A DNA stretch of 64,000 nt from Tritrichomonas musculus. Its lineage: Eukaryota > Parabasalia > Tritrichomonadida > Tritrichomonadidae. The notes under the pieces were generated by a model. It saw only the letters and a list, made by a program, of their open reading frames with translations. It ran no database searches and was not told the origin of the DNA. How positions within the stretch are numbered: position 1 is the stretch's first letter; each line of letters opens with the position of its first letter. The position numbers were made by a program, and so were the translations under genes. This document shows positions 40,356-49,714 of this stretch, piece by piece. The stretch lies in the NCBI GenBank assembly GCA_039105265.1, contig JAPFFF010000045.1:372001-436000 (forward strand), in the 5' to 3' direction.

Positions 40356-40759
40356 TCAAAAAAAAACTTTATTTGTACTCTTAATAATATTTAAACATGT
40401 TTCCATAATGATTAATTGCTTAAGTGTTGCCATTTTAATGAATTTCACTTCCTCATCGATATCAAGAGCTGTCCGTTCTCCATGTTGTAACATTATACCA
40501 TAAATAAGCATTGCATCTGAATTGCAACGATCAATTTCCATTTTATAATACTTGATTGCTTCTTCCTTATCTGCAGGAATTCCCTTTCAGCTTTCAAGTA
40601 TTTTTCGATTGCTATTTTGTAATAATTAAGTGCTTCTTCCATATCAACTGTTGTTCCTTCTCCTTTCTCTGACATACCTGCATAGTTATATAGTGGAATT
40701 TTGTTGCCTCTATCGATTGCCATTTTATAATATTTCATTGATTCTTCTTTGATTATCAA
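40356..40759 (-). pseudogene. Sel1-repeat gene fragment
   Basis: Two overlapping frames on the minus strand join to three or four Sel1 repeats (EESMKYYKMAIDRGNKIPLY, EGTTVDMEEALNYYKIAIEK, then NSDAMLIYGIMLQHGERTAL), with one frame change near 40575. There is no upstream kinase or signal. Remnant of a Sel1 gene like those at 1-1752 and 11295-13613. Confidence 0.6.
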
Positions 40760-40911
40760 AATTATTAATGTTATAAATAGAAATAAAAAAAATTTGATTT
40801 TAAATGGTTTACAAATTATAAATAAACTTTTTGAGAAATCATTGAATTATTGAAAATTTTCATTTTCATTATTTTAAAAAAGAAAATACTGAAAATTTGT
40901 CTAAAAGAATG

Positions 40912-41991
40912 GATTATCTTGAAATGATGAAGTCGATACATGAAAATATTTTACAATTTCTTGATGATGAAGAAAATAAATACGACGACGCTCTTAACGA
41001 CGAAAGAATTAAGATTTTTCAACGAAATCAATTTGATAAACAAGAACTCAAATCAATTCTATATTTAATTTCAAAAATATCTGAAAATCACCATAGAAAT
41101 TCTTCATTTTTTGAAAAAATAAATACAATAATTAATCTTCTAAAAAATCAAATCACGCAAACATTCTCGAATATTGAAATTTTTGATTATTTTAAACAGA
41201 ACAAAATGATTCTTTTACTTCTTATCAAAGACAATATTTTGACATTTGATTCAAATGTCTCAAACAGAATTGAAGAAATTCAATATCAACCTTTTTTTTA
41301 TACTGAACTAAACAAACTAAATGTAAAATTATCAGAGAAAGAAAATCCAGAAAATTATGAAAATTATGAAGAAAAACGATTCAAAGGAGAAAATGATTCA
41401 TATCTCTGTGAAATAATCAGAAATGACATCATTGAAGAATTTACATTTTATTTCACGAAAGGAGAATTTTCACTTTCAGATTTAATTGAGCCATCGATAT
41501 ATGAAAGTAACGCGTTTCTAATAGGTAAAAGGCAATCATTAATTGAGTATTCAGCATTTTTTGGATCGATTCAAATTTTTAGATTTTTAATTCAAAATGG
41601 AGTTAAATTATTGCCATCATTGTGGCTCTATTCAATTCATGGTCGAAATCCTGATATGATTCATCTTTTGGAAGAGAATCATGTTTATCCAAGTGACAAT
41701 ACATATCAAGAATGTTTAGAAGAATCAATCAAATGTCACCATAATGAACTTGCGTTTTATTTTATAAATAATTTCATTGATGAAAACGATTTTCATTCAA
41801 ATTACAAGAAAAATGAGATTTATTATGGATTTCATTATTACAATTTTGAATTCATCCCAATCGAACTTAAAGAACGTTTTTTCTTTTATTATGCAATTGA
41901 ACACGATTATTTTAAACTTTTTGAATATTTATTAAAAAACATTGAAGGACTGAATATAAACGAATCGATAAATAATATTCAACGCATTTGA
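40912..41991 (+). CDS. DUF3447/ankyrin N-terminal segment of a chimeric gene
   Basis: A 359-residue frame from the ATG at 40912 (the TTG at 40897 is not needed). It is homologous to 5726-6859: shared N-terminal helices (ENHHRNSSFFEKI), block KGENDSYLCEIIRNDIIEEF at about residues 163-182, and first ankyrin helices LIEYSAFFGSIQIFRFLI. The final residues after LNINES (about 41950) fall into spacer sequence, just as in the other gene. It probably continues at 42099-43262, where an ankyrin repeat starts with N-T-T-A-L-K-L-A. TCATTT-type initiators lie about 50 nt upstream. Role unknown. Confidence 0.75.
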   Translation, partial: DYLEMMKSIHENILQFLDDEENKYDDALNDERIKIFQRNQFDKQELKSILYLISKISENHHRNSSFFEKINTIINLLKNQITQTFSNIEIFDYFKQNKMILLLLIKDNILTFDSNVSNRIEEIQYQPFFYTELNKLNVKLSEKENPENYENYEEKRFKGENDSYLCEIIRNDIIEEFTFYFTKGEFSLSDLIEPSIYESNAFLIGKRQSLIEYSAFFGSIQIFRFLIQNGVKLLPSLWLYSIHGRNPDMIHLLEENHVYPSDNTYQECLEESIKCHHNELAFYFINNFIDENDFHSNYKKNEIYYGFHYYNFEFIPIELKERFFFYYAIEHDYFKLFEYLLKNIEGLNINESINNIQRI

Positions 41992-42098
41992 ATTTTTAAA
42001 TGATATTTTTTATTTTAAAAGATTTCATCAAATTTCGAAAAAATATAAAATTTAAATGATATTTCAAAATATTTAAAAACAAAAAGCGAGATTCATAA
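41992..42098. other. AT-rich spacer within an ankyrin repeat
   Basis: About 110-150 bp with stops in all frames separate LNINES from NTTALKLAF. The position in the ankyrin repeat is the same as the seven breaks in 6859-8853, and the right border (TTTTCGAATACGACAG) resembles the first one there (TTTTGAATACAG). No GTATGT donor or ACTAACACACAG acceptor is visible. Confidence 0.5.
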
Positions 42099-43262
42099 AT
42101 ATTATATTTTTCGAATACGACAGCATTAAAACTTGCATTTGAAAAAGATAATTATGATATTTATAACTATTTAATAAATTACTCCAAAATTGAGATTTGT
42201 GCTAACTGCTTCAAGAATTGTGAAAAACTCAAAGAATTTGTTGTTCCAATATCAGCGACATTCATTGGAGATTATGCATTCTATGGATGCCAACTTTTGA
42301 GTGATATCACAATTCCATCATCGGTGACATCACTTCGACAACATTGTTTTGAAGGATGTGCTTGTTTGAAAAGGATTCAACTTCCATCAACATTGGAAAG
42401 CATCGGCGAATTTTCTTTCAAAGGCTGTACAAATTTAATAAAAATTGATATTCCACCATTAGTGACATCTATTGAAGAAGGAACATTTTCAGGATGTAGT
42501 TCATTGAAAACAATAAATATTCCAGAATCAGTGACATCTATTGGCTTTCAGGCGTTTTATGGATGTGAATTACTTGATTATATAAAGTTGCCTTCATCAA
42601 TAAATAAAATTAGCTCTGGATCATTTAATGAATGTACATCATTGAAAGGGATCATATATAAAAACGATTTAGATAATATTGAAATAATTAAAGATATACC
42701 AAAAAGATTAAGAATGTGTTTCGCAGGTGACACTAATTCAGGGAAAACATGCTTCTTAAATAGAATACTTGAAGATGTATTTTATGAAAATTTATTATCA
42801 ACAATTTCGCCTTCTTCCACAGAAATAAGAATTATATTTCAAGGTAAGGAAATGAAAATTCTTATATGGGATACTAGTGGACAACTAAAATTTCATTCTC
42901 TATCTGCACTTTTTTATCGAGATTCTGCAGCTGCTGCCATTTTTTTTGACATAAACAGACCAGAATCATTCAATACAGTAAAATATTTTATAGAAGAAAT
43001 TTATGATAGTTCTGGTAAGATACCCTTAGTTATTATAGGGAATAAATGTGATCTCAATCATAATGTAAATGAAAATGATATCAATGAATTAGCACAAAAG
43101 TATAACGCAAAATACTTCGAAGTTTCATGTAAAAATAATATTAATATTGAAGAATCATTCAATTACTTAATTGATGAAATGATTAAGGCGAATTATGAAA
43201 AAGAAAAAAAACGAATACTAAATCTTTTTTGCAAAAAAAAAAAGAAATGTCAAATTTATTAA
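42099..43262 (+). CDS. Ankyrin + BspA LRR + Ras-like GTPase segment
   Basis: The frame is open from 42099 (the nominal start at 42297 is TTG). It reads one ankyrin repeat (NTTALKLAFEKDNYDIYNYL), then about six BspA LRR_5 repeats (FVVPISATFIGDYAFYGC to INKISSGSFNECTSLKGII), then a small GTPase: P-loop GDTNSGKT, switch-II WDTSGQLKF, NKCD, and EVSCKNN, close to Rab/Ras. The C-terminus is lysine-rich and ends CKKKKKCQIY, resembling a polybasic stretch plus a CaaX prenylation box, so membrane attachment is plausible. LRR-GTPase joining recalls Roco proteins, but the GTPase here lacks a COR domain and is a Rab-like unit. With 40912-41991 the locus would encode DUF3447-ankyrin-LRR-GTPase. Confidence 0.8.
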   Translation: MLYFSNTTALKLAFEKDNYDIYNYLINYSKIEICANCFKNCEKLKEFVVPISATFIGDYAFYGCQLLSDITIPSSVTSLRQHCFEGCACLKRIQLPSTLESIGEFSFKGCTNLIKIDIPPLVTSIEEGTFSGCSSLKTINIPESVTSIGFQAFYGCELLDYIKLPSSINKISSGSFNECTSLKGIIYKNDLDNIEIIKDIPKRLRMCFAGDTNSGKTCFLNRILEDVFYENLLSTISPSSTEIRIIFQGKEMKILIWDTSGQLKFHSLSALFYRDSAAAAIFFDINRPESFNTVKYFIEEIYDSSGKIPLVIIGNKCDLNHNVNENDINELAQKYNAKYFEVSCKNNINIEESFNYLIDEMIKANYEKEKKRILNLFCKKKKKCQIY

Positions 43263-43932
43263 CCAATTAATAAAATAATTTTCAAATATTCCTTTGTTTT
43301 ATTGCTTTTATATATATATATATATATATATTCAAATAACATAAAAACACATAAAGATTAGATTATATGTACATTATATAAAAATGAAGTGCATTCAGAA
43401 TCGCGATTAATGATGTATTTTTGGTCACTGGCTGAGTAATTTGCCAAAAATTCATCAATTCTATGACAAGAATTGATGAATTTGAATTTCTTGATTGTGA
43501 ATCGTTTGAATAAATTACAAATCTTTGGTTGTAAAAAATAAAAAATCATTTTTCAGATTTTTTGGTAAATCAACTTTTGAGAATTGATTGATTTTGAAGA
43601 GAAAAGAAATTCATTCATCTGCTTCTATTATTTGAAAATAAAATTATTGCAATTTCCTTATTCGTGAAGTTAAAAGTAAAGAAATCCCAAATATTGAAGA
43701 GATCAAAGATATTATTGTAAAAATTGGAATGGAATACATTTTCTTCTTATTTTTTTCTATTAGTTCTCTCAAAAAGTTGAGACACAATCTCTCTTGCTAC
43801 AAAAATCGAAAAATATTATTTGTAATTTAGATGAAGAAATGAAACAACATCAAATTCATAATCCAATAAATGGAGATAATTATCAAAAAGAAAAACAAAC
43901 ATTTAATTTAAGATAATTAGAATAAAAATATA
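43263..43932. other. Intergenic with TA microsatellite
   Basis: (TA)n at about 43310-43330; otherwise AT-rich. A 63-codon minus frame at 43358-43549 has no signature. Confidence 0.4.
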
Positions 43933-44824
43933 ATGTCTGATGAAGTTAAAACAGTTATTATTGATAATGTATCAGGGACTATCAAAGCCGGATATGCAGG
44001 AGATGAAGCTCCGAGGTCTGTTTTTCCAAAGATGCGATGTTCAAGAAATAAACCATAAGGATGAAAAAGCTATGTTGGCGACGAATCAATGGTAAATTAG
44101 TGCATTTGTAACCTTAAATATCCTATTGAGCGTGGTATTGTAGTAAATTGGGATTATATGGATAAAATTGTCATCAAACTTTTTACAATGAACTTCATTT
44201 TGACCCAGCAGAACACCCTCTTTTAATTATAGAAGCTCCTAGGAACCCTAAATCCAACAGTGAAAAAATGATCCAATTATTATTTGAAACCTTCAATGTT
44301 CCAGCAATCTATCTTTCCCCTGATGATCCTCTTCCCTTATATTCTTCAGGAGCGCAAAACTGGTGTTACTTGCGATATAGGCTGTGGCTTTACCAAGATA
44401 AACTCTCTCTATAGTGGCAAGCCAATAGCAAAAGAAATTGTTCCCTACAACTTTGGAGCACAAGATGTTATGAAAATGCATGGATACAACCTAGAAAAGC
44501 GATGCTACTATTTCACTACATCAGAAGAAAAAGAAATTCTTCGAGATATTAATGAAAAAGTTTGCTACGTTCCACTCGACTATGAATCAGAACTTAATAA
44601 GGCAAAAACATCAACAGAATGTGATAGATCATTCGTTATGCCAGATTGCAATGTTAATAATCTTATTGAAGAACTCTTCCGCTGCACATAGCTCCTTTTC
44701 AGGCCAGAATTAGATGGTTTCGAATTTGATGGAATCTGCAAATCAATACACAACGTAATTAACGAGGCAAACTTAGGTATGCGTAAGGACTTGTATGCAA
44801 ACGTTGTTATTTCTGCTGTATTTT
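43933..44824 (+). pseudogene. Divergent actin gene, broken
   Basis: Starts ATG at 43933 with [20 protein letters not shown] and [11 protein letters not shown], the actin N-terminus. Later pieces in other frames read [97 protein letters not shown] and NEANLGMRKDLYANVVIS, in the order of actin. Several stops and frame changes split it, and the last ~80 residues of actin are missing. The sequence differs from conventional actin at many conserved sites, so it came from a divergent paralogue rather than the main actin gene. Confidence 0.85.
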
Positions 44825-47136
44825 CAATAATAATGATTTAAAAATATTGAAATATGATAAACAAGTTTGTTATTAAACATATAATGTATAATTATCATTA
44901 TATTTGATGATATAAAAAACATATCTAGAAATAATTTAAAAAAAAAGAAATTTTTGATGAAAGAAAAAAATATGAAGAAGCAGGTCAATAATAATAATTC
45001 ATTATTAAACAATCAGATTCAACTATTCCAAATGAACTTCCAAAAGAAAGAATTACTAATTTTTTTATTGGAACTTCCAAAAGAAAGAATGACTATTCAA
45101 AAAGTACCAATAAAAAAATGATTATAACTATCTTGAACAATTATTATTTAAAATGTAATTTTTCCCTAATCATAAAAAGATAATATAAAATAATATATAT
45201 TTTTAACTTAAATATATTTTAAAAAGCTAACAGTATCGTTTTTGAAAAAACTGAACACTGAGTTGATAATAATATGTTAAATCACTTATGTTGTCAAAAG
45301 GAAGAATTAAAGAGAAAAACAAAATCCTCAAAATTTCTAATCCAAGACAAAACCAGAGAAATAAAAAATGAGATAGTCATTAAAATAAATCCCAATAAAG
45401 TCATTTGTTGGTAATTTTGAAGCATATGTAAGATGAACTGAATGATTATATTTTGAAATTGAGTTTTGGGAGAATAGAATAAAATTTGGAAGTGCCAAAT
45501 TCCTTTTTTGGGAATGATTATCTTAAATTAGCATTCAATAAAAAAAATAAAATATATAAAACTAATTAGAATAATCAATTTTGCACAGGAAGAATTAGAA
45601 TAAATAATAAAAAAAAATATTAACCAGTAAAATGATTTTTCAAGCTATATCAGACATTTTTAGAAAGATGCACTTTGATTGGACTATTTGATGTTTTAAT
45701 TACATTGAATTCTTTGAAGTTTTAAAAGTAAAATGGTCTACATATAAGGAAATAATGATTTATAATATTGCCATTTTGAATGTATCAAATTATTATGTTT
45801 GAATTTGTACTAATTAATATATAAATACTTTTCGTTCAGCAGAACTACATAAATGAAAATCTAGAAAGATTCATTTAAAATATTTGAGAACGTATTCACA
45901 ATTGTGGGTATACAAAAAATAATTATATTAAATTTTGAATGTGTATTTTGTTTTGGTATTATTAGATTATTTTAAAAATATTTTATTATTATTATTATAA
46001 ATAAAACTATATATATATAATTAATATATTAATATATATATTTTTTAGAGAAAATCCCCTTAATTTATAAGATATATTGGGGAAAATGTAATTAATAAAT
46101 AATCAAAATCATTGAAAATATTTTTTCAATTACATTTTCCAATGATTATTTATTAATTTTTTTTTTTGCATTTATTGTACGTAATACTGCAATAAAAGAA
46201 AAAAAAACTATAAATAATAATAATATTAAAAGTAAATAAAAATAATATATTGGTAAAATAATTTTCAACCTTTACATGCAATTAAAAACATAAACTCGAA
46301 AATAATAAAAAAAGATGCAACTTTTATGAATATTCATAAAAAGTTTCATCTAGTTACTTCAAAATTATCTTTCCTCTTTGAAAAGTTCGGCTTTTTCTGT
46401 GCAAAAGTGTAAACAAAAATTTTCAAATTGTTCAAATTGTATCTGAATGAAATATCAGAGAAATTATTTCAAATTGGCTTTAGAATGAGCAAAATAATGT
46501 TTGATATAAATATTTAAAAAAGAAGATGCAAAAAAAATGATAATGCTTTGAAAATTTATGAATTGAAAAATAAAATGGGAAAATATAATTTGTTATTTTA
46601 ACAGAATTAAGATCATTTTTCCTATAAATATTCATGAATACAATAAGTGATAATTAGAAACGTCTTGTGTCTTTTGATAGAAAAACGTTTAAAAAAAGAT
46701 AGTCGTTTTGTCCAAATCATCTCTCAAATTTGATTTTTTTGTATTTATTATATCATAAATTATAATTATTAAAAATAATTAAAAAATATAAATTTGCTTA
46801 AAATATTTAAATGGGATTTAAAATAATTATATATTTTTCAAAACAAAAGATTTCAAATAAGATGAAAAGCTTTTATTGTTCAACTGAAAGCTCTTATCAA
46901 AAAGTTTAATCCATGCCCAAACTCATAAAATTTGAGGAAAAAATACAAATGCATCGTACAAATAAAACGTAAATATATTAATTAAAAAATAGTATGTCAT
47001 CATTATTAAACAAAATATTATGCATATATTAATTATTTATATTAAAAAGTATACTAGTAAAAGATTTTATCTACTTGATGACGAGTTTTCATCTTTTATT
47101 TTTTGTTTCCTGAAAAAGTTTAAATTTTTTTTTTTG
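44825..47136. other. Long AT-rich intergenic region
   Basis: About 2.3 kb without a supported gene. It contains a direct repeat of GAACTTCCAAAAGAAAGAAT (about 45027, 45070) and a rearranged inverted pair (AAAATGTAATT/AATAAATAATCA near 46085-46160). Confidence 0.5.
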
Positions 47137-48189
47137 ATGAGTAATCAAACGTTCCCAGTTATTTATGGGTCTCGTCGATATATGGTTGACCCAAATAAAT
47201 TATTCAATGCATCACGTAAGTTTGCCCAATTAGTCCAACCTTTTGGAAGCGACGCCAACAGATGCCAATTAGGTATCCTTGTAAATAATTTCAGTGATAG
47301 ATGTGTTGATAACTTCCTTAAACTTTGTCAAGATCTTCCAACTGATGTTTTAGATTCAGAAATGAAAGAAATCTGCGAACTTGCAAAAATGTTTCAAACA
47401 GACAAAATTTATAACACTGGTCTTGCTTTTGTTCAACAAAGCATTGATCCAAATTTCTATGTTCCTGATTCGAAGTATGAAAATGGCATAGAATACATAA
47501 GAGTTGAGCTCCCCTATCAATCAGCTTATATTAACGACATGGACTATGAAAGTGATGAAACCAACGAGGCAAGTAACAGTGAAAATCAAAATAAGGAGCC
47601 TGAGGCGGGCATTAAGCATGATATTCCAACTATTATATATGAAATCCGTATTGATAGACCTAAATTAAAGTTGATCAGGTATCATTTAATGAAAGATGGT
47701 GAAGTTATTTATTCTGCTAAGAAAAAAGGAAATAAAGTTGTTATTGGTAAAGGAGCTGACGTCCATATGGAAACTTCAACTATTAATCATTGCGGACACA
47801 TTACTCAAGATTCAATGATAAATCAAATCAATGTTGATAACCAAATGATTCGTCTTCAATACATCAGATTCCCAGAATCTGATAGTATCTCAATGAGTGT
47901 TTCATTCATGCATAACGGCCAGACTCTAAGTTGGTCTCCCAGAGAACCAAAGAGAAATCCTATTAATGGATCTTATGGACTCAATCTCAGAGGTTATTAC
48001 CACCACAAAGCAGTTGCTTCAAAACGAAATTCTGTTTTGAAAAATGCTGCTGGACATGCTACTTTTATCACAAGAAAAATGGCTGAAAACTTCTACGAAG
48101 CTGAATGTCATCCAGAAATTAATCCATTGGTTGCTTTTGCGATTGCACTTTCATCAATTATTGGTCCATCTCTTGACAAGGCTCAATGA
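47137..48189 (+). CDS. Tubby-like protein with BTB-like N-terminus
   Basis: 350 residues from the ATG at 47137 (MSNQTFPVIYGSRRYMVDPN); the upstream in-frame ATG at 47020 would add a low-complexity, Phe/Lys-rich stretch and is less likely. Residues 5-110 look like the trichomonad BTB-like N-terminal domain. From about 160 a Tubby-type C-terminal barrel follows: TIIYEIRIDRPKLKLIRY, then NGSYGLNLRGYYHHKAVASK and the final helix NPLVAFAIALSSI, matching the buried Tubby helix P-x-x-A-F-A-I-x-L-S-S. Tubby domains bind phosphoinositides and regulate trafficking or transcription. An acidic linker (residues 145-165) separates the domains. Confidence 0.7.
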   Translation: MSNQTFPVIYGSRRYMVDPNKLFNASRKFAQLVQPFGSDANRCQLGILVNNFSDRCVDNFLKLCQDLPTDVLDSEMKEICELAKMFQTDKIYNTGLAFVQQSIDPNFYVPDSKYENGIEYIRVELPYQSAYINDMDYESDETNEASNSENQNKEPEAGIKHDIPTIIYEIRIDRPKLKLIRYHLMKDGEVIYSAKKKGNKVVIGKGADVHMETSTINHCGHITQDSMINQINVDNQMIRLQYIRFPESDSISMSVSFMHNGQTLSWSPREPKRNPINGSYGLNLRGYYHHKAVASKRNSVLKNAAGHATFITRKMAENFYEAECHPEINPLVAFAIALSSIIGPSLDKAQ

Positions 48190-48465
48190 TAATTAAACTT
48201 TATTTTGATATGTGAACAGACATTAATGCAATCATAAAAAAAATCATTTGTATCTTTTTGTTTTATTTATTCATATTTTTTATATAGTGCTTCATATAAT
48301 AAGAAATTTTGAATGATCGAATTCTAAACGAAAATTTTAATAATAAAAAATGAATGTATCTTCGGAAATAACTCTTGTTTATAAAAATAAGCACAAATAT
48401 AATATTTTTATTGATGTTTGTTCTTAAATAAATAAATATTTAAGCATTATTAGTATGATATCTTG
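48190..48465. other. Intergenic between convergent genes
   Basis: AT-rich; no feature seen. Confidence 0.4.
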
Positions 48466-49071
48466 TTAATAATATATTTTACTTCTTTCTAAAACTTTGA
48501 GTTTTCTATTTTCTAGAGAAAGAATTGAAACAGCACAATTAGGTAAATTGATCTTCCAGAAATTTTTATCATGGATATCCAATATAGTATTTAGTATGCA
48601 ACGATTTAAAGCCCCATGAGCAACAATAAGAATGCTTTTAAATTTTTTTTCAAGTGGAAATATTTTATCATTTAAAAAGTCGAAAGCTCGTTTTTTAACA
48701 TCCTCAATAGATTCTGCACCTTCAACTGGGGAGTAATCCTCGGGTTTACGGAAAAAATTATGTAAGGGATGATTTTCATTCATTCTGACTTCTTCATAAA
48801 GGTCACCTTCATTTGGGCCAAGGTTAATTTCTTTCAATCGATCATCTGTTTGAATTGATAGGTTTCTATTTTTAATTATTTTTTCTGTGGTAGCGTATGA
48901 CCGCTGGAATGGGGAACTAAATACTAAATCAAATTCAATTTCTTTTAATCCTTCAGCCGTTTTTTCAGCAAGTTCAACTCCATATTCATTAAGAGGGATA
49001 TCACTCCATCCTTGAAGTTTTCCTGTTTTGTTATAATCTGTTTCTCCATGGCGAACTAAGTAAATCAGCAT
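48466..49071 (-). CDS. Histidine phosphatase (phosphoglycerate mutase-like)
   Basis: 201 residues with the full branch-1 histidine phosphatase signature: LVRHGETDYN (RHG, H8 the phospho-acceptor), SSPFQRSYATTE (second Arg), E-x-x-LGPNEG, and IVAHGALNR (second catalytic His at about 150). It is like the cofactor-dependent phosphoglycerate mutase/CobC/GpmB family. Length is normal for the short phosphatases. Substrate cannot be told from sequence. ATG at 49071 begins MLIYLVRHGET, so the start is certain. No signal peptide. Confidence 0.9.
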   Translation of the reverse strand: MLIYLVRHGETDYNKTGKLQGWSDIPLNEYGVELAEKTAEGLKEIEFDLVFSSPFQRSYATTEKIIKNRNLSIQTDDRLKEINLGPNEGDLYEEVRMNENHPLHNFFRKPEDYSPVEGAESIEDVKKRAFDFLNDKIFPLEKKFKSILIVAHGALNRCILNTILDIHDKNFWKINLPNCAVSILSLENRKLKVLERSKIYY

Positions 49072-49714
49072 AAAAATTTAAATAAATAATCATTCAATTT
49101 TTTCAATGTTTTTCATCAATTCAATAACGTTTTTGGTGAAAAAAAAAACAATATTTTTGCATAAATATCTTATTTTTAAAGAACTTGAATTGAGTAAAAT
49201 AATATATTTAATTATATTATAAAAAATATAATATTTATGAATTAAAATTACTTTTTTTAATAAAGTATTTAGAAAGATATGATGGTTTTAAAATATTACA
49301 TTTAAATTGTTCATATGATAAGAACTTCATCTTTATATCTTTATTGTCAATTCAAAAGAATTTCAAACAAACATAGTTATAGCTGACTTATTATCATCTA
49401 AAAGTTTGCTGGAGTCAATTTCGGCATACAAAAATTCTATTCATCAAAGAAATCTTCAGCGAACCTGGAACCCCAAATGTTAGCATTGATTTTGGTTCAA
49501 TTCAAGAAGAAATAACAGTATCAACAGCAATAGATCAAATAGAAAGATACCAAAAATATAATTGCAAGCAACGATCAAATTTAATTCAATTTTGAGTTAG
49601 CATTTTTCGGGATTCAAAATGCAGACAAACTTTTTAAATAATAAATTAAATAAAAAAAATAAAAAGATAATAAAAATTTCTGCAATTAATTAATGTTTAG
49701 TAAAACGAAGAGCT
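49072..49714. other. Intergenic with a short coding-like relic
   Basis: A plus-strand stretch at about 49440-49600 reads FIKEIFSEPGTPNVSIDFGS and on to IERYQKYNCKQRSNLIQF. It has no start and I do not recognise it. The final word AAATTTAATTCAATTTTGA resembles the core of the 71-bp element family. Confidence 0.35.

Noticed and set aside
43358-43549. 63-codon minus-strand ORF
   Set aside because: No signature and AT-rich composition.
46080-46160. Large palindrome
   Set aside because: The inverted words occur in exchanged order and are short and AT-rich; chance or old rearrangement.
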